Source: Pseudohongiella sp. O18 (lineage in GTDB: Bacteria; Pseudomonadota; Gammaproteobacteria; Pseudomonadales; Pseudohongiellaceae). From it: a stretch of 64,000 bases of DNA. The number at the start of each line of letters is the position of its first letter. Positions within the stretch are counted from its first letter, which is position 1. This document shows positions 32,314 through 42,652 of this stretch, piece by piece. The stretch spans positions 186,001 to 250,000 of the forward strand of contig NZ_JAJSAR010000003.1 in the NCBI RefSeq assembly GCF_021729085.1, given 5' to 3'. Both the position numbers and the translations under genes were made by a program. The notes beneath the pieces are model-generated. The model saw nothing but the letters and a program-made list of their open reading frames with translations. It made no database searches and had not been told where the DNA came from.

Positions 32314-34251
32314 ATGGCTGAAGACAAACTCTATCCGGTGGATCCCGCCAGAGACCGGCACAGTCTGATCGACTTTGAGCAGTATAAAAAGCTCTATCAG
32401 CAATCGATCAGCCAACCGGAGACCTTCTGGGCCGAGCAGGCAGAACAGTTCCTGTCTTTCTTTGAACCCTGGTCAGCCGTGTACCAGGGCGAATTCGCAA
32501 AAGCGGATGTCCGCTGGTTTGCAGATGCAAAATTGAATGTCTGCTGGAACTGTATCGACCGACATCTGCCAGAACGTGCCGACCAGATCGCCATTATCTG
32601 GGAAGGTGACGAACCGGATACAAGCACACGAATCACGTATGCAGAAATGCATGAGGCCGTCTGCAGACTTGCCAACGTACTGAAGGCGCGTGGTGTCAAA
32701 AAAGGCGATCGTGTCTGTATCTACATGCCGATGATCCCGGAGGCAGCCTATGCCATGCTGGCCTGTGCACGTATTGGTGCAATCCACTCTGTGGTCTTTG
32801 GCGGATTCTCGCCCGACTCTATTCGCGATCGTATTCAGGACAGCGACTGCCGCACTGTCATTACTGCCAATCAGGGCGTTCGTGGTGGCAAGAAGATTCC
32901 CCTGAAACAGAACGTAGACAAAGCACTCGCCCATTGCCCCGATGTGCACAGCGTGATTGTTGTTAAACATACCGATGCGCAGTGCGACTGGACTGTCGGG
33001 CGCGACGTCTGGTACCACGAAGTGGCTGCCGAAGCGGACACTGACTGCCCTGCAGAACCCATGGATGCAGAAGATCCACTGTTTATCCTCTACACCTCAG
33101 GCTCCACCGGCAAACCCAAGGGCGTGCTGCACACCACAGCCGGCTATCTGCTGCAGGCAGCCATGACACACCGCTACATCTTTGATTACCGGGAAGGCGA
33201 AGTCTACTGGTGTAGCGCTGACGTTGGCTGGGTGACCGGACACAGCTATATTGTCTACGGCCCTCTTTGCAATGGCGCCACGACACTTATTTTTGAGGGT
33301 GTCCCCACCTACCCAGATGCCAGCCGCTTCTGGCAGGTCATAGACAAACATCAGGTTAATATTTTTTATACCGCGCCGACGGCCCTGCGCGCGCTGATGG
33401 GTCAGGGTGACGAACTGGTAAAACGCAGCTCTCGAGATTCGCTGCGCCTGCTCGGTTCGGTTGGTGAGCCGATCAACCCCGAAGCCTGGGAGTGGTATTA
33501 CGAGGTAGTCGGTGAACAGCGTTGCCCAATCGTCGACACCTGGTGGCAAACGGAAACCGGCTCATCCATGATCAGTCCAATCGCGGGTGTCACAGACCTG
33601 AAGCCCGGATCGGCAACCCTGCCGTTTTTTGGGGTCAAGCCCGCATTGCTGGACGCTGATGGCAAAGAAGTGACGGGTGCCGGCAAAGGCAACCTGGTCA
33701 TAACCCAGAGTTGGCCAGCACAGATAAGGACGGTTTACGGTGATCACCAGCGCTGCGTGGATACCTATTTCACTGCCTATCCGGGTTATTACTTTACCGG
33801 TGACAGTGCGCGCCGCGACGAGGATGGGTATTACTGGATCATCGGGCGGGTGGACGACGTCATCAATGTTTCTGGTCATCGTCTCGGTACGGCAGAACTG
33901 GAAAGCGCACTGGTATTGCATCCCAAAGTGGCCGAGGCAGCCGTGGTCGGTTATCCGCATGATATCAAGGGCAATGCAGTGTATGCCTATGTCACACTGA
34001 TGTCAGGTATCGAAGAATCCGACGCACTGCGACGCGAGCTCATCCAGTTTGTCGCTGATGAAATTGGTGCGTTTGCAAAACCGGAAATCATACAGTTCGC
34101 CCCGGGCCTGCCAAAAACCCGCTCAGGCAAAATCATGCGCCGAATTTTGCGCAAGATCGCTGCCAACGAGACCTCACAGCTGGGCGATACCACAACACTT
34201 GCCGACCCCTCCGTGGTCGACAATCTGATCGAAAACCGAGTCAACAGGTAA
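32314..34251 (+). CDS. acs: Acetyl-CoA synthetase
   Basis: Activates acetate to acetyl-CoA through acetyl-AMP. From the ATG at 32314 it is 645 aa, the family length; this start has GAGGAG 6 nt upstream, unlike the reading that begins at 32278 inside panC. Motifs: [15 protein letters not shown] (P-loop), [26 protein letters not shown], and the C-terminal acetylatable lysine in [11 protein letters not shown]. The enzyme allows growth on acetate. In Pseudomonas an acs gene also lies downstream of the cbr-pcnB-pan block. A thiolase gene follows after 4 bp. Confidence 0.96.
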   Translation: MAEDKLYPVDPARDRHSLIDFEQYKKLYQQSISQPETFWAEQAEQFLSFFEPWSAVYQGEFAKADVRWFADAKLNVCWNCIDRHLPERADQIAIIWEGDEPDTSTRITYAEMHEAVCRLANVLKARGVKKGDRVCIYMPMIPEAAYAMLACARIGAIHSVVFGGFSPDSIRDRIQDSDCRTVITANQGVRGGKKIPLKQNVDKALAHCPDVHSVIVVKHTDAQCDWTVGRDVWYHEVAAEADTDCPAEPMDAEDPLFILYTSGSTGKPKGVLHTTAGYLLQAAMTHRYIFDYREGEVYWCSADVGWVTGHSYIVYGPLCNGATTLIFEGVPTYPDASRFWQVIDKHQVNIFYTAPTALRALMGQGDELVKRSSRDSLRLLGSVGEPINPEAWEWYYEVVGEQRCPIVDTWWQTETGSSMISPIAGVTDLKPGSATLPFFGVKPALLDADGKEVTGAGKGNLVITQSWPAQIRTVYGDHQRCVDTYFTAYPGYYFTGDSARRDEDGYYWIIGRVDDVINVSGHRLGTAELESALVLHPKVAEAAVVGYPHDIKGNAVYAYVTLMSGIEESDALRRELIQFVADEIGAFAKPEIIQFAPGLPKTRSGKIMRRILRKIAANETSQLGDTTTLADPSVVDNLIENRVNR

Positions 34252-34255
34252 GCAT

Positions 34256-35434
34256 ATGCAGGACATCGTTATTGTAGCGGCGGGACGCACCGCCATCGGG
34301 AATTTTCAGGGCAGCCTGGCGGACATTCCCGCCGCCCAGCTTGGCAGCGAAGTCATCAAGCAGCTGATGGTCAAGTCAAACATTAAGCCAGAGCTGATAG
34401 ATGAAGTGATCATGGGCCACGTATTGACCGCCGGCTGTGGTCAGAACACCGCCCGCCAGGCCAGCATCAATGCCGGACTGGGCGTGAAAACCCCCGCCAT
34501 GACAGTGAATAAAGTCTGCGGCTCCGGCCTGAAAGCCGTCCACCTGGCGGCCCAGGCCATTGCACTTGGAGACGCCGGTATGGTTGTGGCGGGTGGCATG
34601 GAAAACATGAGCCAGTCGCCCCATGTGATGCCTGGCTCACGGCAAGGCCAGAAAATGGGTCATTGGCAGGCCATCGACACCATGCTGCACGACGGCCTGT
34701 GGGACGCGTTTAACCACTACCACATGGGCATCACTGCCGAGAACCTGGTCGACAAGTATCAGATCAGCCGAGAGGAGCAGGACGCGTTTGCGCTGGCCTC
34801 ACAGCAGAAAGCCGCCGCTGCCATGCAGCATGGCTATTTTGACCGGGAAATCCTGCCCATCGAAGTACCACAGCGTAAAGCCAGCCCCATCATCGTGAAT
34901 CAGGATCAGGGCCCCAGAGCCGACACCACCATCGAACGCCTGGCGCGGCTGTCACCTGCCTTCAAAAAGGATGGCACCGTGACTGCCGGCAATGCCTCAG
35001 GATTAAATGACGGCGCAGCCGCGGTGATTGTCTGCAGCCGCGAAACCGCAGAAAAACACGGGCTCGAGCCCCTGGTGCGTATCAAGGCCTGGGCGAATGC
35101 AGGTGTCGATCCGGCCATCATGGGGATCGGACCCGTCTCTGCCACACGTCGCTGCCTGGAAAAGGCCGGCTGGTCACTGGACCAGCTGGACCTGATCGAG
35201 GCCAATGAAGCCTTTGCCGCACAGTCACTCGCCGTTGGCAAAGAACTGCAGTGGGATATGGAGAAGGTCAACGTGAATGGAGGCGCCATCGCGCTTGGCC
35301 ATCCGATTGGTGCGTCGGGATGTCGCGTGCTGGTCACTCTGATACACGAGATGATGCGTCGGGATGTACAGCGCGGGCTGGCGACACTGTGTATCGGTGG
35401 TGGTCAGGGCGTCGCTATCGCCGTGGAACGCTGA
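34256..35434 (+). CDS. Acetyl-CoA C-acetyltransferase (thiolase II)
   Basis: 392 aa biosynthetic-type thiolase making or cleaving acetoacetyl-CoA. The nucleophilic cysteine is in [11 protein letters not shown] near residue 88, the histidine in [14 protein letters not shown], and the second catalytic cysteine in CIGGGQGVA near the C-terminus. [16 protein letters not shown] sequence ([10 protein letters not shown]) is typical of the AtoB/PhaA group. It is 4 bp after acs, so the pair converts acetate to acetoacetyl-CoA. The last 31 bp overlap the convergent sulP gene. Confidence 0.94.
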   Translation: MQDIVIVAAGRTAIGNFQGSLADIPAAQLGSEVIKQLMVKSNIKPELIDEVIMGHVLTAGCGQNTARQASINAGLGVKTPAMTVNKVCGSGLKAVHLAAQAIALGDAGMVVAGGMENMSQSPHVMPGSRQGQKMGHWQAIDTMLHDGLWDAFNHYHMGITAENLVDKYQISREEQDAFALASQQKAAAAMQHGYFDREILPIEVPQRKASPIIVNQDQGPRADTTIERLARLSPAFKKDGTVTAGNASGLNDGAAAVIVCSRETAEKHGLEPLVRIKAWANAGVDPAIMGIGPVSATRRCLEKAGWSLDQLDLIEANEAFAAQSLAVGKELQWDMEKVNVNGGAIALGHPIGASGCRVLVTLIHEMMRRDVQRGLATLCIGGGQGVAIAVER

Positions 35435-37137
35435 AGATCGCTAATGGCCTGGTGTTGACTTAGATAGACCTGACCGCTCAAGGCCTGCAGAAAATGCGTG
35501 GTCTCAAGTGCATCCATCACCGGCCCCTTGACCTCGGATAGATGAAGCCTGATGCCATTGTCAGCCAGGCGGCTGTTGATGGCCTCAAGCGACTCCAGCG
35601 CGCTCAGGTCAATCTCATTAACCGCACTGCACATCAGGACGACATGCTGCAGTGCGGGTCGCTCCGCCACTTCACGGTATATCAGGTCTTCCAGGTAACG
35701 CGAGTTGGCGAAATAAAGACTCTCATCGACGCGCAGCGACAGTATCGTGTCATAGGTGATGACCTCGTGTCGTTCAACATTGCGATAGTGCTCTGTACCG
35801 GGCACCTGTCCCACGATGGCAACATGCGGGCGCGAACTTTTGTACATGTGAACAAGTATTGAGACGATGATACCGGCAGCCACGCCGGCCTCAACACCTT
35901 CCAGCCAGGTCAGCAGAATGGTACTGCAGACAGCGAGAAAATCGGCGCGTGAATACTGCCATGCCTTTTTTACAATACTGAAATCAACCAGAGACAGCAC
36001 AGCGGAAATAATGGTTGCCGACAGTGTGGCTTTTGGCAACCACGCTAGCAAAGGCATCAGGAAAAAGGTTGCCAGTCCCATCAGTAAAGCGGCGAGAAGA
36101 CCGGCAGCCGGGGTCGCTGCGCCCGCATCAAAATTTACTACCGAGCGTGCGAAACCGCCCGCCACCGGAAACCCGCCGGCGAACGAGGCCGCCATGTTTG
36201 ACGCCCCCAGACCTATGAGTTCCTGATCCGGATCAATCCTTTCGCGACGCCTGGCGGCCAGTCCCTGAGCCACGGAAACTGACTCCACAAACCCAAGAAT
36301 GGCAATCAGGGCTGCAGAACCCGCCAGCGCCAGCCACAGCTCAGAATCCATTACTGGCAAGGACAGTGCCGGCAACCCCGCCGGTACATCACCGACCAGT
36401 GCCAGCCCCCTGCTGCCAAGATCCAGCGACCACGCCGCAACTGCTGTTGCAATCACTGCGACAATCGGGCTGAGTCTCGACAGTATGACGGCAAGACGCT
36501 GATTGAGACCAAACCGAACCAGTAGTGCCGCCAGGTAACGTTTTGCCCACAGCAGATACGCCAGCGTCCCTACACCAACTGTAATCGTTGGCCAGTTTAG
36601 ACTGCCAGCCGCAGACTGAAGCCCTGCCACAAGCGATGGCACCAGCAGTAGCAGTGTCTGGCCACCTGCCTGTATGCCAAGAATACCCGGCAATTGCCCC
36701 AACGCAATAATGACACCTGACGCCGTTATGAAGCCCGCGATGACTGGATGCGATAAAAAATTGGCCAGAAAACCCAGCCTCAATAAACCCAGCAATACCA
36801 GAAACAGGCCCGCCATCATCGCCAGCAACGTTGACGCAGCTATCACCTGGGCAGCATCAGCCAGTTCCAGTCTGGCTACCGCAGCGGCTGTCATCAGTGA
36901 CACCACCGCGACGGGTCCCACAGACAGTGAGCGGCTGGTGCCGAAAACCGCGTATACCATCAACGGCAAAATACTGGCGTACAGGCCCATCTCCGGTGGC
37001 AAGCCAGCCAGCAGTGCGTAGGCAAGTGATTGGGGAACCAGCATGACCGTGACGATGACGGCCGCCAGCAAATCGTCAGTGAACTGGGCCGCGCGGTATT
37101 GCCGGCCCCAGTTCAGAATGGGCAGGTAACGGTTCAA
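35404..37137 (-). CDS. SulP family anion permease with STAS domain
   Basis: 577 aa. About 12-14 membrane helices with SulP signatures: [20 protein letters not shown] and [28 protein letters not shown] (read across residues 28-75), and [17 protein letters not shown]-terminal STAS domain (about 440-550, [20 protein letters not shown]) is present. The start codon is TTG overlapping the TGA of the upstream gene (TTGA), so translation is probably coupled. As the last gene of a sulfide-oxidation operon it may move sulfate or sulfite; the direction is not evident from sequence. It converges on the thiolase gene. Confidence 0.88.
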   Translation of the reverse strand: MNRYLPILNWGRQYRAAQFTDDLLAAVIVTVMLVPQSLAYALLAGLPPEMGLYASILPLMVYAVFGTSRSLSVGPVAVVSLMTAAAVARLELADAAQVIAASTLLAMMAGLFLVLLGLLRLGFLANFLSHPVIAGFITASGVIIALGQLPGILGIQAGGQTLLLLVPSLVAGLQSAAGSLNWPTITVGVGTLAYLLWAKRYLAALLVRFGLNQRLAVILSRLSPIVAVIATAVAAWSLDLGSRGLALVGDVPAGLPALSLPVMDSELWLALAGSAALIAILGFVESVSVAQGLAARRRERIDPDQELIGLGASNMAASFAGGFPVAGGFARSVVNFDAGAATPAAGLLAALLMGLATFFLMPLLAWLPKATLSATIISAVLSLVDFSIVKKAWQYSRADFLAVCSTILLTWLEGVEAGVAAGIIVSILVHMYKSSRPHVAIVGQVPGTEHYRNVERHEVITYDTILSLRVDESLYFANSRYLEDLIYREVAERPALQHVVLMCSAVNEIDLSALESLEAINSRLADNGIRLHLSEVKGPVMDALETTHFLQALSGQVYLSQHQAISDLQRSTAIATP

Positions 37138-37562
37138 CCCTGGCTTTGTTGCGCCAGCCAGCCCGCGACCCCTCTCAGGTCATAGCCAGCTTCCGCACCA
37201 TGAGTGACAACAGCTTCCGGAGCCATGCCTTTCAGGCCTGATGCCAATCCCCACAGTTGGATGGATCGTGTACCACTGCGACAGTAAGCCAGTACCGGAC
37301 GTGGTGCGTTGTCCAGTGCTTCGGAAAAAGCCGCCACATCTTCCAGGCTAAGCTCCCCGGACACAACCGGGATATAGCGAAACTGCATGCCATGATCCTC
37401 AGCAACGGCCTGAATCTCGGCGCGCAACGGCTGACCGGCCGCTTCACCGTCGGGGCGATTGCAGATGATGGTCTTGAAGCCGGCAGCGGCCATCATGTCG
37501 ACATCATCTGCTGTCAATTGCTCCGCGACCGCGAATTCGTCAGTCACCTGTTTTGCCTTCAT
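37134..37562 (-). CDS. DUF442 / TIGR01244 sulfurtransferase-phosphatase-like protein
   Basis: 142 aa single-domain protein with the tyrosine-phosphatase-like loop CRSGTRS near residue 93. Family features include ADDVDMMAAAGFKTIICNRPDGE at the start and YIPVVSGELSLEDV. The same domain forms the N-terminal half of Blh (beta-lactamase-like hydrolase), where it acts with a persulfide dioxygenase in sulfide detoxification. Here it stands alone between sqr and sulP, with GGAG 8 nt before the ATG. It may handle persulfide sulfur made by SQR. No persulfide dioxygenase gene is adjacent. Confidence 0.85.
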   Translation of the reverse strand: MKAKQVTDEFAVAEQLTADDVDMMAAAGFKTIICNRPDGEAAGQPLRAEIQAVAEDHGMQFRYIPVVSGELSLEDVAAFSEALDNAPRPVLAYCRSGTRSIQLWGLASGLKGMAPEAVVTHGAEAGYDLRGVAGWLAQQSQG

Positions 37563-37605
37563 ATACTTTACTCCATGTTCTTCATAAATTTACGCCCTTG
37601 GGCAG

Positions 37606-38841
37606 TCACACCACATCGGGCTTAACAAGCCACTCCCTGCCTTTCAGCATGCCGTTCCAGTAGAGCCAGGGCAGGAAGTCCTTTTTCAGCATCCACGCCA
37701 GGCGTGTCGGCTGCCTGCCCTCCAGCAGCCATGTCGGCATACTGGGCAACAGCTTTCCACCGTAACCAAACTCTGCAAGTACGATTTTGCCCCGTTCAAC
37801 CGTGAGCGGACATGAACCATACCCATTGTAATGCGCATGACCCTTCAGCACGCCCATGTCAGACAGAACATTGCAGGCCACAATTGGTGCCTGCTTGCGG
37901 GCGGCCGCTGCCGTTTTGGCATTGGGCGCGTTGATGACATCACCCAGCGACCAGATATTATCGTAGCGCTTGTGACGCAGGGTTTGCTGATCCACATCAA
38001 CCCATCCGGCACTGTCTGCCAGCGGGCTGCTGCGAATGAAATCCGGCGCCTGCTGTGGTGGGCAGACGTGAATCATATCAAATTCTGTCTCGACAGTTTC
38101 CTTGTTTCCGTCACTATCGCTTTTCACGAACCAGGCTTTACGGGCTTCGCCGTCTATCTTCACCAGGTTGTGACTGAACTTTAATTCTGCCTCATAGCGT
38201 TTGACGTACTCCATCAGGGCAGGCACGTAGTCGGAAACGCCAAAAAGCGCACCTCCGGCATTGTAAAACTCAATATCGATGTTCTTAAGGAGACCCTGGC
38301 GCAGCCAGTAATCTGCAGACAGATACATGGCTTTCTGCGGAGCGCCGGCGCACTTGATGGGCATGGGTGGCTGGGTAAACAAGGCGCGGCCGGATTTCAG
38401 ACCCTGCACCAGCTTCCAGGTATAAGGCGCCAGGTCATACCTGTAGTTGGAGGTTACCCCATTCAGACCAAGTGTATCGGTCAGGCCTTCGACTCCTTCC
38501 CAGTTCAGCTTCAGACCCGGGGCAACAATCAGCCGCTCATAGGTCAACTGGCTGTTGTCATCAAGCCTCACAGTATTATTGTCAGGCTCAAACTCGGTAA
38601 CCGCAGCTTTTATCCAGTTGGCGCCATCGGGAATCAGTGAGGGAGTTGTACGTTCAGTCTGGGCTGCGTCAAAAATACCGCCACCGACCATGGTCCAGCC
38701 GGGTTGGTAGTAATGCTTCTCGGATTTATCAACCAGCGCGATGCTCAGACCGGATTTGCGCTTTAGCAGACTGGCAGCCACAGAAATTCCGCCGGCGCCG
38801 GCACCCACAATCACGATATCGAAGTGTGTCCTGGTAGTCAT
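37606..38841 (-). CDS. Sulfide:quinone oxidoreductase (FAD-dependent)
   Basis: 411 aa from the ATG at 38841 (a start at 38862 would add seven residues). The N-terminal dinucleotide fold is FDIVIVGAGAGGISVAASLL. Two cysteines expected for SQR are present: one in PIKCAGAPQKA (about residue 162) and one in GYGSCPLTV near residue 345. The FAD-end motif NIWSLGDVINAPNAKTAAAARKQAP fits, and the C-terminus ends in the amphipathic LPWLYWNGMLKGREW of membrane-associated SQRs. It oxidises sulfide to persulfide or S0 and passes electrons to the quinone pool. First gene of sqr-DUF442-sulP. Confidence 0.9.
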   Translation of the reverse strand: MTTRTHFDIVIVGAGAGGISVAASLLKRKSGLSIALVDKSEKHYYQPGWTMVGGGIFDAAQTERTTPSLIPDGANWIKAAVTEFEPDNNTVRLDDNSQLTYERLIVAPGLKLNWEGVEGLTDTLGLNGVTSNYRYDLAPYTWKLVQGLKSGRALFTQPPMPIKCAGAPQKAMYLSADYWLRQGLLKNIDIEFYNAGGALFGVSDYVPALMEYVKRYEAELKFSHNLVKIDGEARKAWFVKSDSDGNKETVETEFDMIHVCPPQQAPDFIRSSPLADSAGWVDVDQQTLRHKRYDNIWSLGDVINAPNAKTAAAARKQAPIVACNVLSDMGVLKGHAHYNGYGSCPLTVERGKIVLAEFGYGGKLLPSMPTWLLEGRQPTRLAWMLKKDFLPWLYWNGMLKGREWLVKPDVV

Positions 38842-38932
38842 GACATGATCCCCGCTGTTCATGTTGAAACAGTGGTTATCATGACGCCTGGGCCTGCAGC
38901 GGTCAATCGCCGCCGCCAGTGTTGAGGACTGC

Positions 38933-39742
38933 TCAGGCGGCCTTCTGTTTGCTGCCGCTTACGGCAATATCTGCTCTTGGGCGCAGCGCTGACACCGCGC
39001 TCTCACGTGCCCAGAACACCAGGCTGAGATTGCCCTGCATGTCCTCGGTCAGCGCCGAGCAGTTTTCCACCCAGTCACCATCGTTGCAGTAAAGAACACC
39101 ATCCAGCTCAGTAATTTCAGGGTGATGAATATGGCCGCAGACAATGCCATCAAGCCCGCGCCTGCGGACATGCGCGCATCCTGTCTGGCGATAGCGCACA
39201 ATGGCTTCGCCGGCGCCACTGATGCGCTGTTTTATGTAGCCTGCCAGCGACCAGTAGTCGCGGCCACGCCAGACGCGGTAACGGTTGTACCAGCGGTTGA
39301 TGAACATCAGCATACGGTAGGCTTTGTCGCCCAGCCAGGCATGCCAGGGCCCGAAACAGACTTCCTGATCAAACTGATCACCATGCAGCACCAGCAATTT
39401 GCGACCATCTGCCAGCGTGTGAATGTACTCCCGGTGGATCTCGACATCACCGAGTGCCATGCCGTCATATTTTTGCGCCGGTTCATCGTGATTGCCAGGC
39501 AGGTAAATGACCTGGGTTCCCTCTGAGGAGAGGCTGATGAGTTTATGAAGCAGACGATTGTGGCTGTCAGGCCACATGAACTGGCGCTGCATGGCCCACA
39601 TGTCGATGATATCGCCGATCAGATACAGGCGATCAATACGAGTGTGCTTAAGAAAATCCAGCAGAAATTCTGCCTTGCAGTCCTGATCACCGAGGTGGAT
39701 ATCAGACAGGAAAACTGTGCGGTAATGTTTGCGCTTTTCCAT
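38933..39742 (-). CDS. LpxH-type UDP-2,3-diacylglucosamine diphosphatase family metallophosphoesterase
   Basis: 269 aa from the ATG at 39742, which has AGGAG 8 nt upstream; the reading can be extended to 39868 but the added part runs through a terminator hairpin. Metallophosphoesterase motifs: SDIHLGD (residues 13-19), GDIIDMW, GNHDE, HGDQFD and GHIHHPE. The sequence matches the COG2908 group that includes LpxH2-like proteins. Classical LpxH hydrolyses UDP-2,3-diacylglucosamine in lipid A synthesis; whether this is the lipid A enzyme or a paralogue cannot be decided here. It is on the same strand as sqr, 91 bp upstream of it. Confidence 0.82.
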   Translation of the reverse strand: MEKRKHYRTVFLSDIHLGDQDCKAEFLLDFLKHTRIDRLYLIGDIIDMWAMQRQFMWPDSHNRLLHKLISLSSEGTQVIYLPGNHDEPAQKYDGMALGDVEIHREYIHTLADGRKLLVLHGDQFDQEVCFGPWHAWLGDKAYRMLMFINRWYNRYRVWRGRDYWSLAGYIKQRISGAGEAIVRYRQTGCAHVRRRGLDGIVCGHIHHPEITELDGVLYCNDGDWVENCSALTEDMQGNLSLVFWARESAVSALRPRADIAVSGSKQKAA

Positions 39743-39831
39743 CAGAACAACTCCTGTTGCCATCTTGATGGAAGCACAGCTTAACAACCGGACATAACAG
39801 AACCGTAAACAAGCAGTGACAATTGCGTGAC

Positions 39832-39866
39832 AAATAAAAGGCCCGGCAGAGCGGGTCTGCCGGGCC
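39832..39866 (-). terminator. Rho-independent terminator downstream of modC
   Basis: Perfect 11-bp arms GGCCCGGCAGA (39840-39850) and TCTGCCGGGCC (39856-39866) with a 5-base loop. On the minus strand the stem is followed by TTTTATTTG. It lies 133 bp past the modC stop and just before the LpxH-type gene, ending the mod transcript or a short RNA from its 3' region. Confidence 0.85.
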
Positions 39867-39998
39867 AAGGGAGAGAACTGTACCTTTACACCTTCCTTTA
39901 CGTGCTGAAAGCCAAGACTGTCTCATACCAAACTATTGCGAACTGCCAGCAAGGCTTTGTCAGTGATTACGGTAAGTAAGACGAATCGGTTCAGTCTT

Positions 39999-41063
39999 TT
40001 ATTCCATTAATGCCACCGACTTTACGAGTGCCCATATTTCGGTACCGACATTGAGCCCCAGTCGCTCTGCAGACCAGGCGGTGACTTCTATCTGGAGAGC
40101 CTGACCGTCTGCCAGTTGGGCCGTCAGCAATTGCTGCTGATCGGCGATCGGCGTGCTTGCCACGATAGTGGCTCTCAGCTGGTTACGAATACTGATGCGG
40201 CCAGGGTCGTCCAGCGCCACGCTGACATCTCGTGCCAGCACCCGAACCCTCGCCTCTCCGGAGCGAGCGGATCCTGCTCGGACCAAAAGGGAGATATTAT
40301 CGGTCGTGAAGGTCCGCAGGCCGGATGCATCCGCTTCATCAAGAGTTCCCCGCAGGATACTCGCCGGGCCCTCATCAGCGAACAGTGGAGACGCCGGGTC
40401 TGCCATTGCCTGTTCAATTGCCAGGGTCCTGGTAACACGTCCCTGATCCATGAATACTACACGGTCCGCCAGGCGCTGCACTTCATCGGGTGAGTGCGTC
40501 ACGAGAATAACTGGCACTTCGCTGTCGCGGGTCACATCCAGCAGAAAGGGCAGAATATCGCGCTTGCTCTGGGTATCCAGCGCTGCCAGAGGTTCATCCA
40601 GCAGTAAAAGATCAGGGCTGGTCAGCAGCGCGCGACCCAGTGACACCCGTTGTCGCTGCCCTCCGGACAGCTGATCAATGCGCCGACCCAGCAGTGGTTC
40701 CAGCTCCAGGCGACTGAAAACCTGCTCTGGGTGTTGGCGACGATGTTCTGGTTTGGTCCGTTTGTAGCCATAAAGCAGATTGTCGGTAACATTCAGGTGC
40801 GGCAGCAGACTGTGCTCCTGAAACACCAGACCAACGCGACGCTGCTCGGTGGGTTTGAATGCGCTGCCCTTTTGCCATACTGACTCGCCCAGCAGGACCT
40901 CCGCTCCCCGCACGCGATCGAGCCCTGCGATAACTCGCAGCAGGCTGGTTTTGCCGCAGCCAGAGCGACCAAACAACGCAGTCACTCCCGTCATTTCAAA
41001 CTGCTCCGCAACGTTCAGGAGAAACTGTTCGCGCCGCCAATCGACCTTGATACTCAGTTGCAT
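39999..41063 (-). CDS. modC: Molybdate ABC transporter ATP-binding protein ModC
   Basis: 354 aa from the ATG at 41063, which has AAGGAG 7-8 nt upstream; a longer reading to 41117 is not needed. Walker A FGRSGCGKTSLLRVIAGL (about 31-48), signature LSGGQRQRVSLGRAL, Walker B LLLLDEPLAALD, H-loop VTHSPDEV. A C-terminal TOBE/Mop domain (about 290-354, RNQLRATIVASTPIADQ) binds molybdate and senses it. It is the last gene of modE-modA-modB-modC. Confidence 0.95.
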   Translation of the reverse strand: MQLSIKVDWRREQFLLNVAEQFEMTGVTALFGRSGCGKTSLLRVIAGLDRVRGAEVLLGESVWQKGSAFKPTEQRRVGLVFQEHSLLPHLNVTDNLLYGYKRTKPEHRRQHPEQVFSRLELEPLLGRRIDQLSGGQRQRVSLGRALLTSPDLLLLDEPLAALDTQSKRDILPFLLDVTRDSEVPVILVTHSPDEVQRLADRVVFMDQGRVTRTLAIEQAMADPASPLFADEGPASILRGTLDEADASGLRTFTTDNISLLVRAGSARSGEARVRVLARDVSVALDDPGRISIRNQLRATIVASTPIADQQQLLTAQLADGQALQIEVTAWSAERLGLNVGTEIWALVKSVALME

Positions 41064-41127
41064 GGCAATACTCCTTGAGTAAGGGCAAGGGTTGACCCAT
41101 CCGTCAAGTGCAGCCAAAAGTTACTCA

Positions 41128-41814
41128 TCAGAATCTGACCGTCCGGAATCGACGATTGAAGGCATAAACAACAAACAGCACAACAAACGCAAATATCAGC
41201 AACATGGCCGACAATCTGTGCGCTGCCGCGTAGTTCATGGATTCGGCGTGATCATAGATTAACACGGACAGCACGCGCGTCTCTCCCGGTATGCTGCCAC
41301 CGAGCATAAGAATGACACCGAACTCGCCGATGGTGTGAGCAAAGGTCAGCGTGGCTGCGACAATAAACCCCCCGCTGGTGAGCGGCAGAATCACGCTGAA
41401 AAACCGGTCGATCGGGCCTGCGCCCAGTGATGATGCAACTTCTGCTGGCCTGCGGCCCAGCGTGGAGAAGGCCTCATGCAGTGGCTGCACTGCAAACGGC
41501 ATGGAGTAGATGACAGAGGCGAGCAGAATTCCCTCAAAACTGAAGGCCAGATGGTTGAGGCCCATCTGTTCCAGCGTTGCGCCAATCGGACCTCGCGGTC
41601 CCAGGACGATCAACAGATAGAAACCAAGCACAGTTGGTGGCAATACCAGTGGCAAAGCCACCACCGACTGTACCAGCGTGCGCAGCCATGAGCGTCCGCT
41701 GGCCAGCCACCAGGCTAACGGTGTCGCCAGCAACAGCAGTATCAGGGTGGTATACAGGCACAGCCGCAACGTAAGCTCAATGGCCTGCCAGTCTTCAGGG
41801 CTCAATCCCAACAC
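41128..41814 (-). CDS. modB: Molybdate ABC transporter permease ModB
   Basis: 228 aa inner-membrane permease with five to six helices. The EAA loop contacting ModC is in EVASSLGAGPIDRFFSVILPL. The start region (LTLRLCLYTTLILLLLATPLAWWLA) and FAHTIGEFGVILMLGGSIPGETR are typical of ModB. It lies 6 bp after modA and 64 bp before modC, consistent with one transcript. Confidence 0.95.
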   Translation of the reverse strand: MLGLSPEDWQAIELTLRLCLYTTLILLLLATPLAWWLASGRSWLRTLVQSVVALPLVLPPTVLGFYLLIVLGPRGPIGATLEQMGLNHLAFSFEGILLASVIYSMPFAVQPLHEAFSTLGRRPAEVASSLGAGPIDRFFSVILPLTSGGFIVAATLTFAHTIGEFGVILMLGGSIPGETRVLSVLIYDHAESMNYAAAHRLSAMLLIFAFVVLFVVYAFNRRFRTVRF

Positions 41815-41820
41815 CTGACG

Positions 41821-42618
41821 TCAGCTCCCTGCTGCCATGCCGGGGACCGGCATCTGGAATCCCGCCCGCACGAGAATGTCTGCTGCCACCGCATGACGCA
41901 TAAACTCAACGAAGCGGCGCGCCGCATTGTTATCCTGTCCACGCGCAGTTACCACCACCGACTGGGCAAGTGGCTCATGCAGCAAATCATCGATCAAGGC
42001 ATAGGGTCGTTCCGCCAGACCATCCTGCATGGCCAGCGACAGCGCAGTGATTGCGAGGTCTGCTGCTCCTGTCGCAGACATCTGCGCAACTTGCGAGATA
42101 TTCTCCCCGTACACAATCCGGCTTTCAATCTTTGACCATACCCCTTGTGCCTCCAGAGCCTCTCTGGCGCGCTGGCCATAGGGCGCAATGGCCGGCTGGG
42201 CAATGGCAATGCGCCGGAATCTGTCCTGAGTCAGATCAGTCAGCGCCAGGCCCGTAACGTCATGATTGGCACTCCACAGCACCAGACGGCCCAGCGCATA
42301 AATTACCGGCTCGGAGGTGCCGGGCGCCTGTTCAAAAAGTGCCGCTGGATATGCAGTGTCTGCTGACAGAAACGCATCAAAAGGGGCGCCATTCAAAATC
42401 TGCGCGGTCAGTCTCCCGGAGGCGCCATATATGATAGTGATCGAATCTTCTGGATTGGCCTCCATATAGGCTTCAGCAATCCGGTCGAGAGTCGGGCGCA
42501 GGGAGGAGGCCGCAGCAACCGTCGCTGACTCCGCCCAGCTCCAGGCCGACGGCAAGCCTGTCAGAACCAAAAGCAGGATGAGTCGCAATCGGACAGTTGG
42601 CAGTTTGAAAAACATCAT
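41821..42618 (-). CDS. modA: Molybdate-binding periplasmic protein ModA
   Basis: 265 aa from the ATG at 42618, with AGGA 6 nt upstream; the longer frame would run back into modE. A signal peptide (LRLILLLVLTGLPSAWSWA) precedes the mature start ESATVAAASSLRPTLDRIA. Ligand-site segments are SSLRPT, YGASGRLTAQI and PFDAFLSAD, the last near residue 95. Captures molybdate or tungstate for ModB/ModC. It begins 34 bp downstream of modE. Confidence 0.94.
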   Translation of the reverse strand: MMFFKLPTVRLRLILLLVLTGLPSAWSWAESATVAAASSLRPTLDRIAEAYMEANPEDSITIIYGASGRLTAQILNGAPFDAFLSADTAYPAALFEQAPGTSEPVIYALGRLVLWSANHDVTGLALTDLTQDRFRRIAIAQPAIAPYGQRAREALEAQGVWSKIESRIVYGENISQVAQMSATGAADLAITALSLAMQDGLAERPYALIDDLLHEPLAQSVVVTARGQDNNAARRFVEFMRHAVAADILVRAGFQMPVPGMAAGS

Positions 42619-42652
42619 AAGTGTTCCTGTCGTGAGATGCGGCAAGGTGTGC

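Noticed and set aside
39743-39868. 42-residue N-terminal extension of the LpxH-type protein
   Set aside because: It would be read through the strong terminator hairpin at 39840-39866, and the ATG at 39742 has a good AGGAG.
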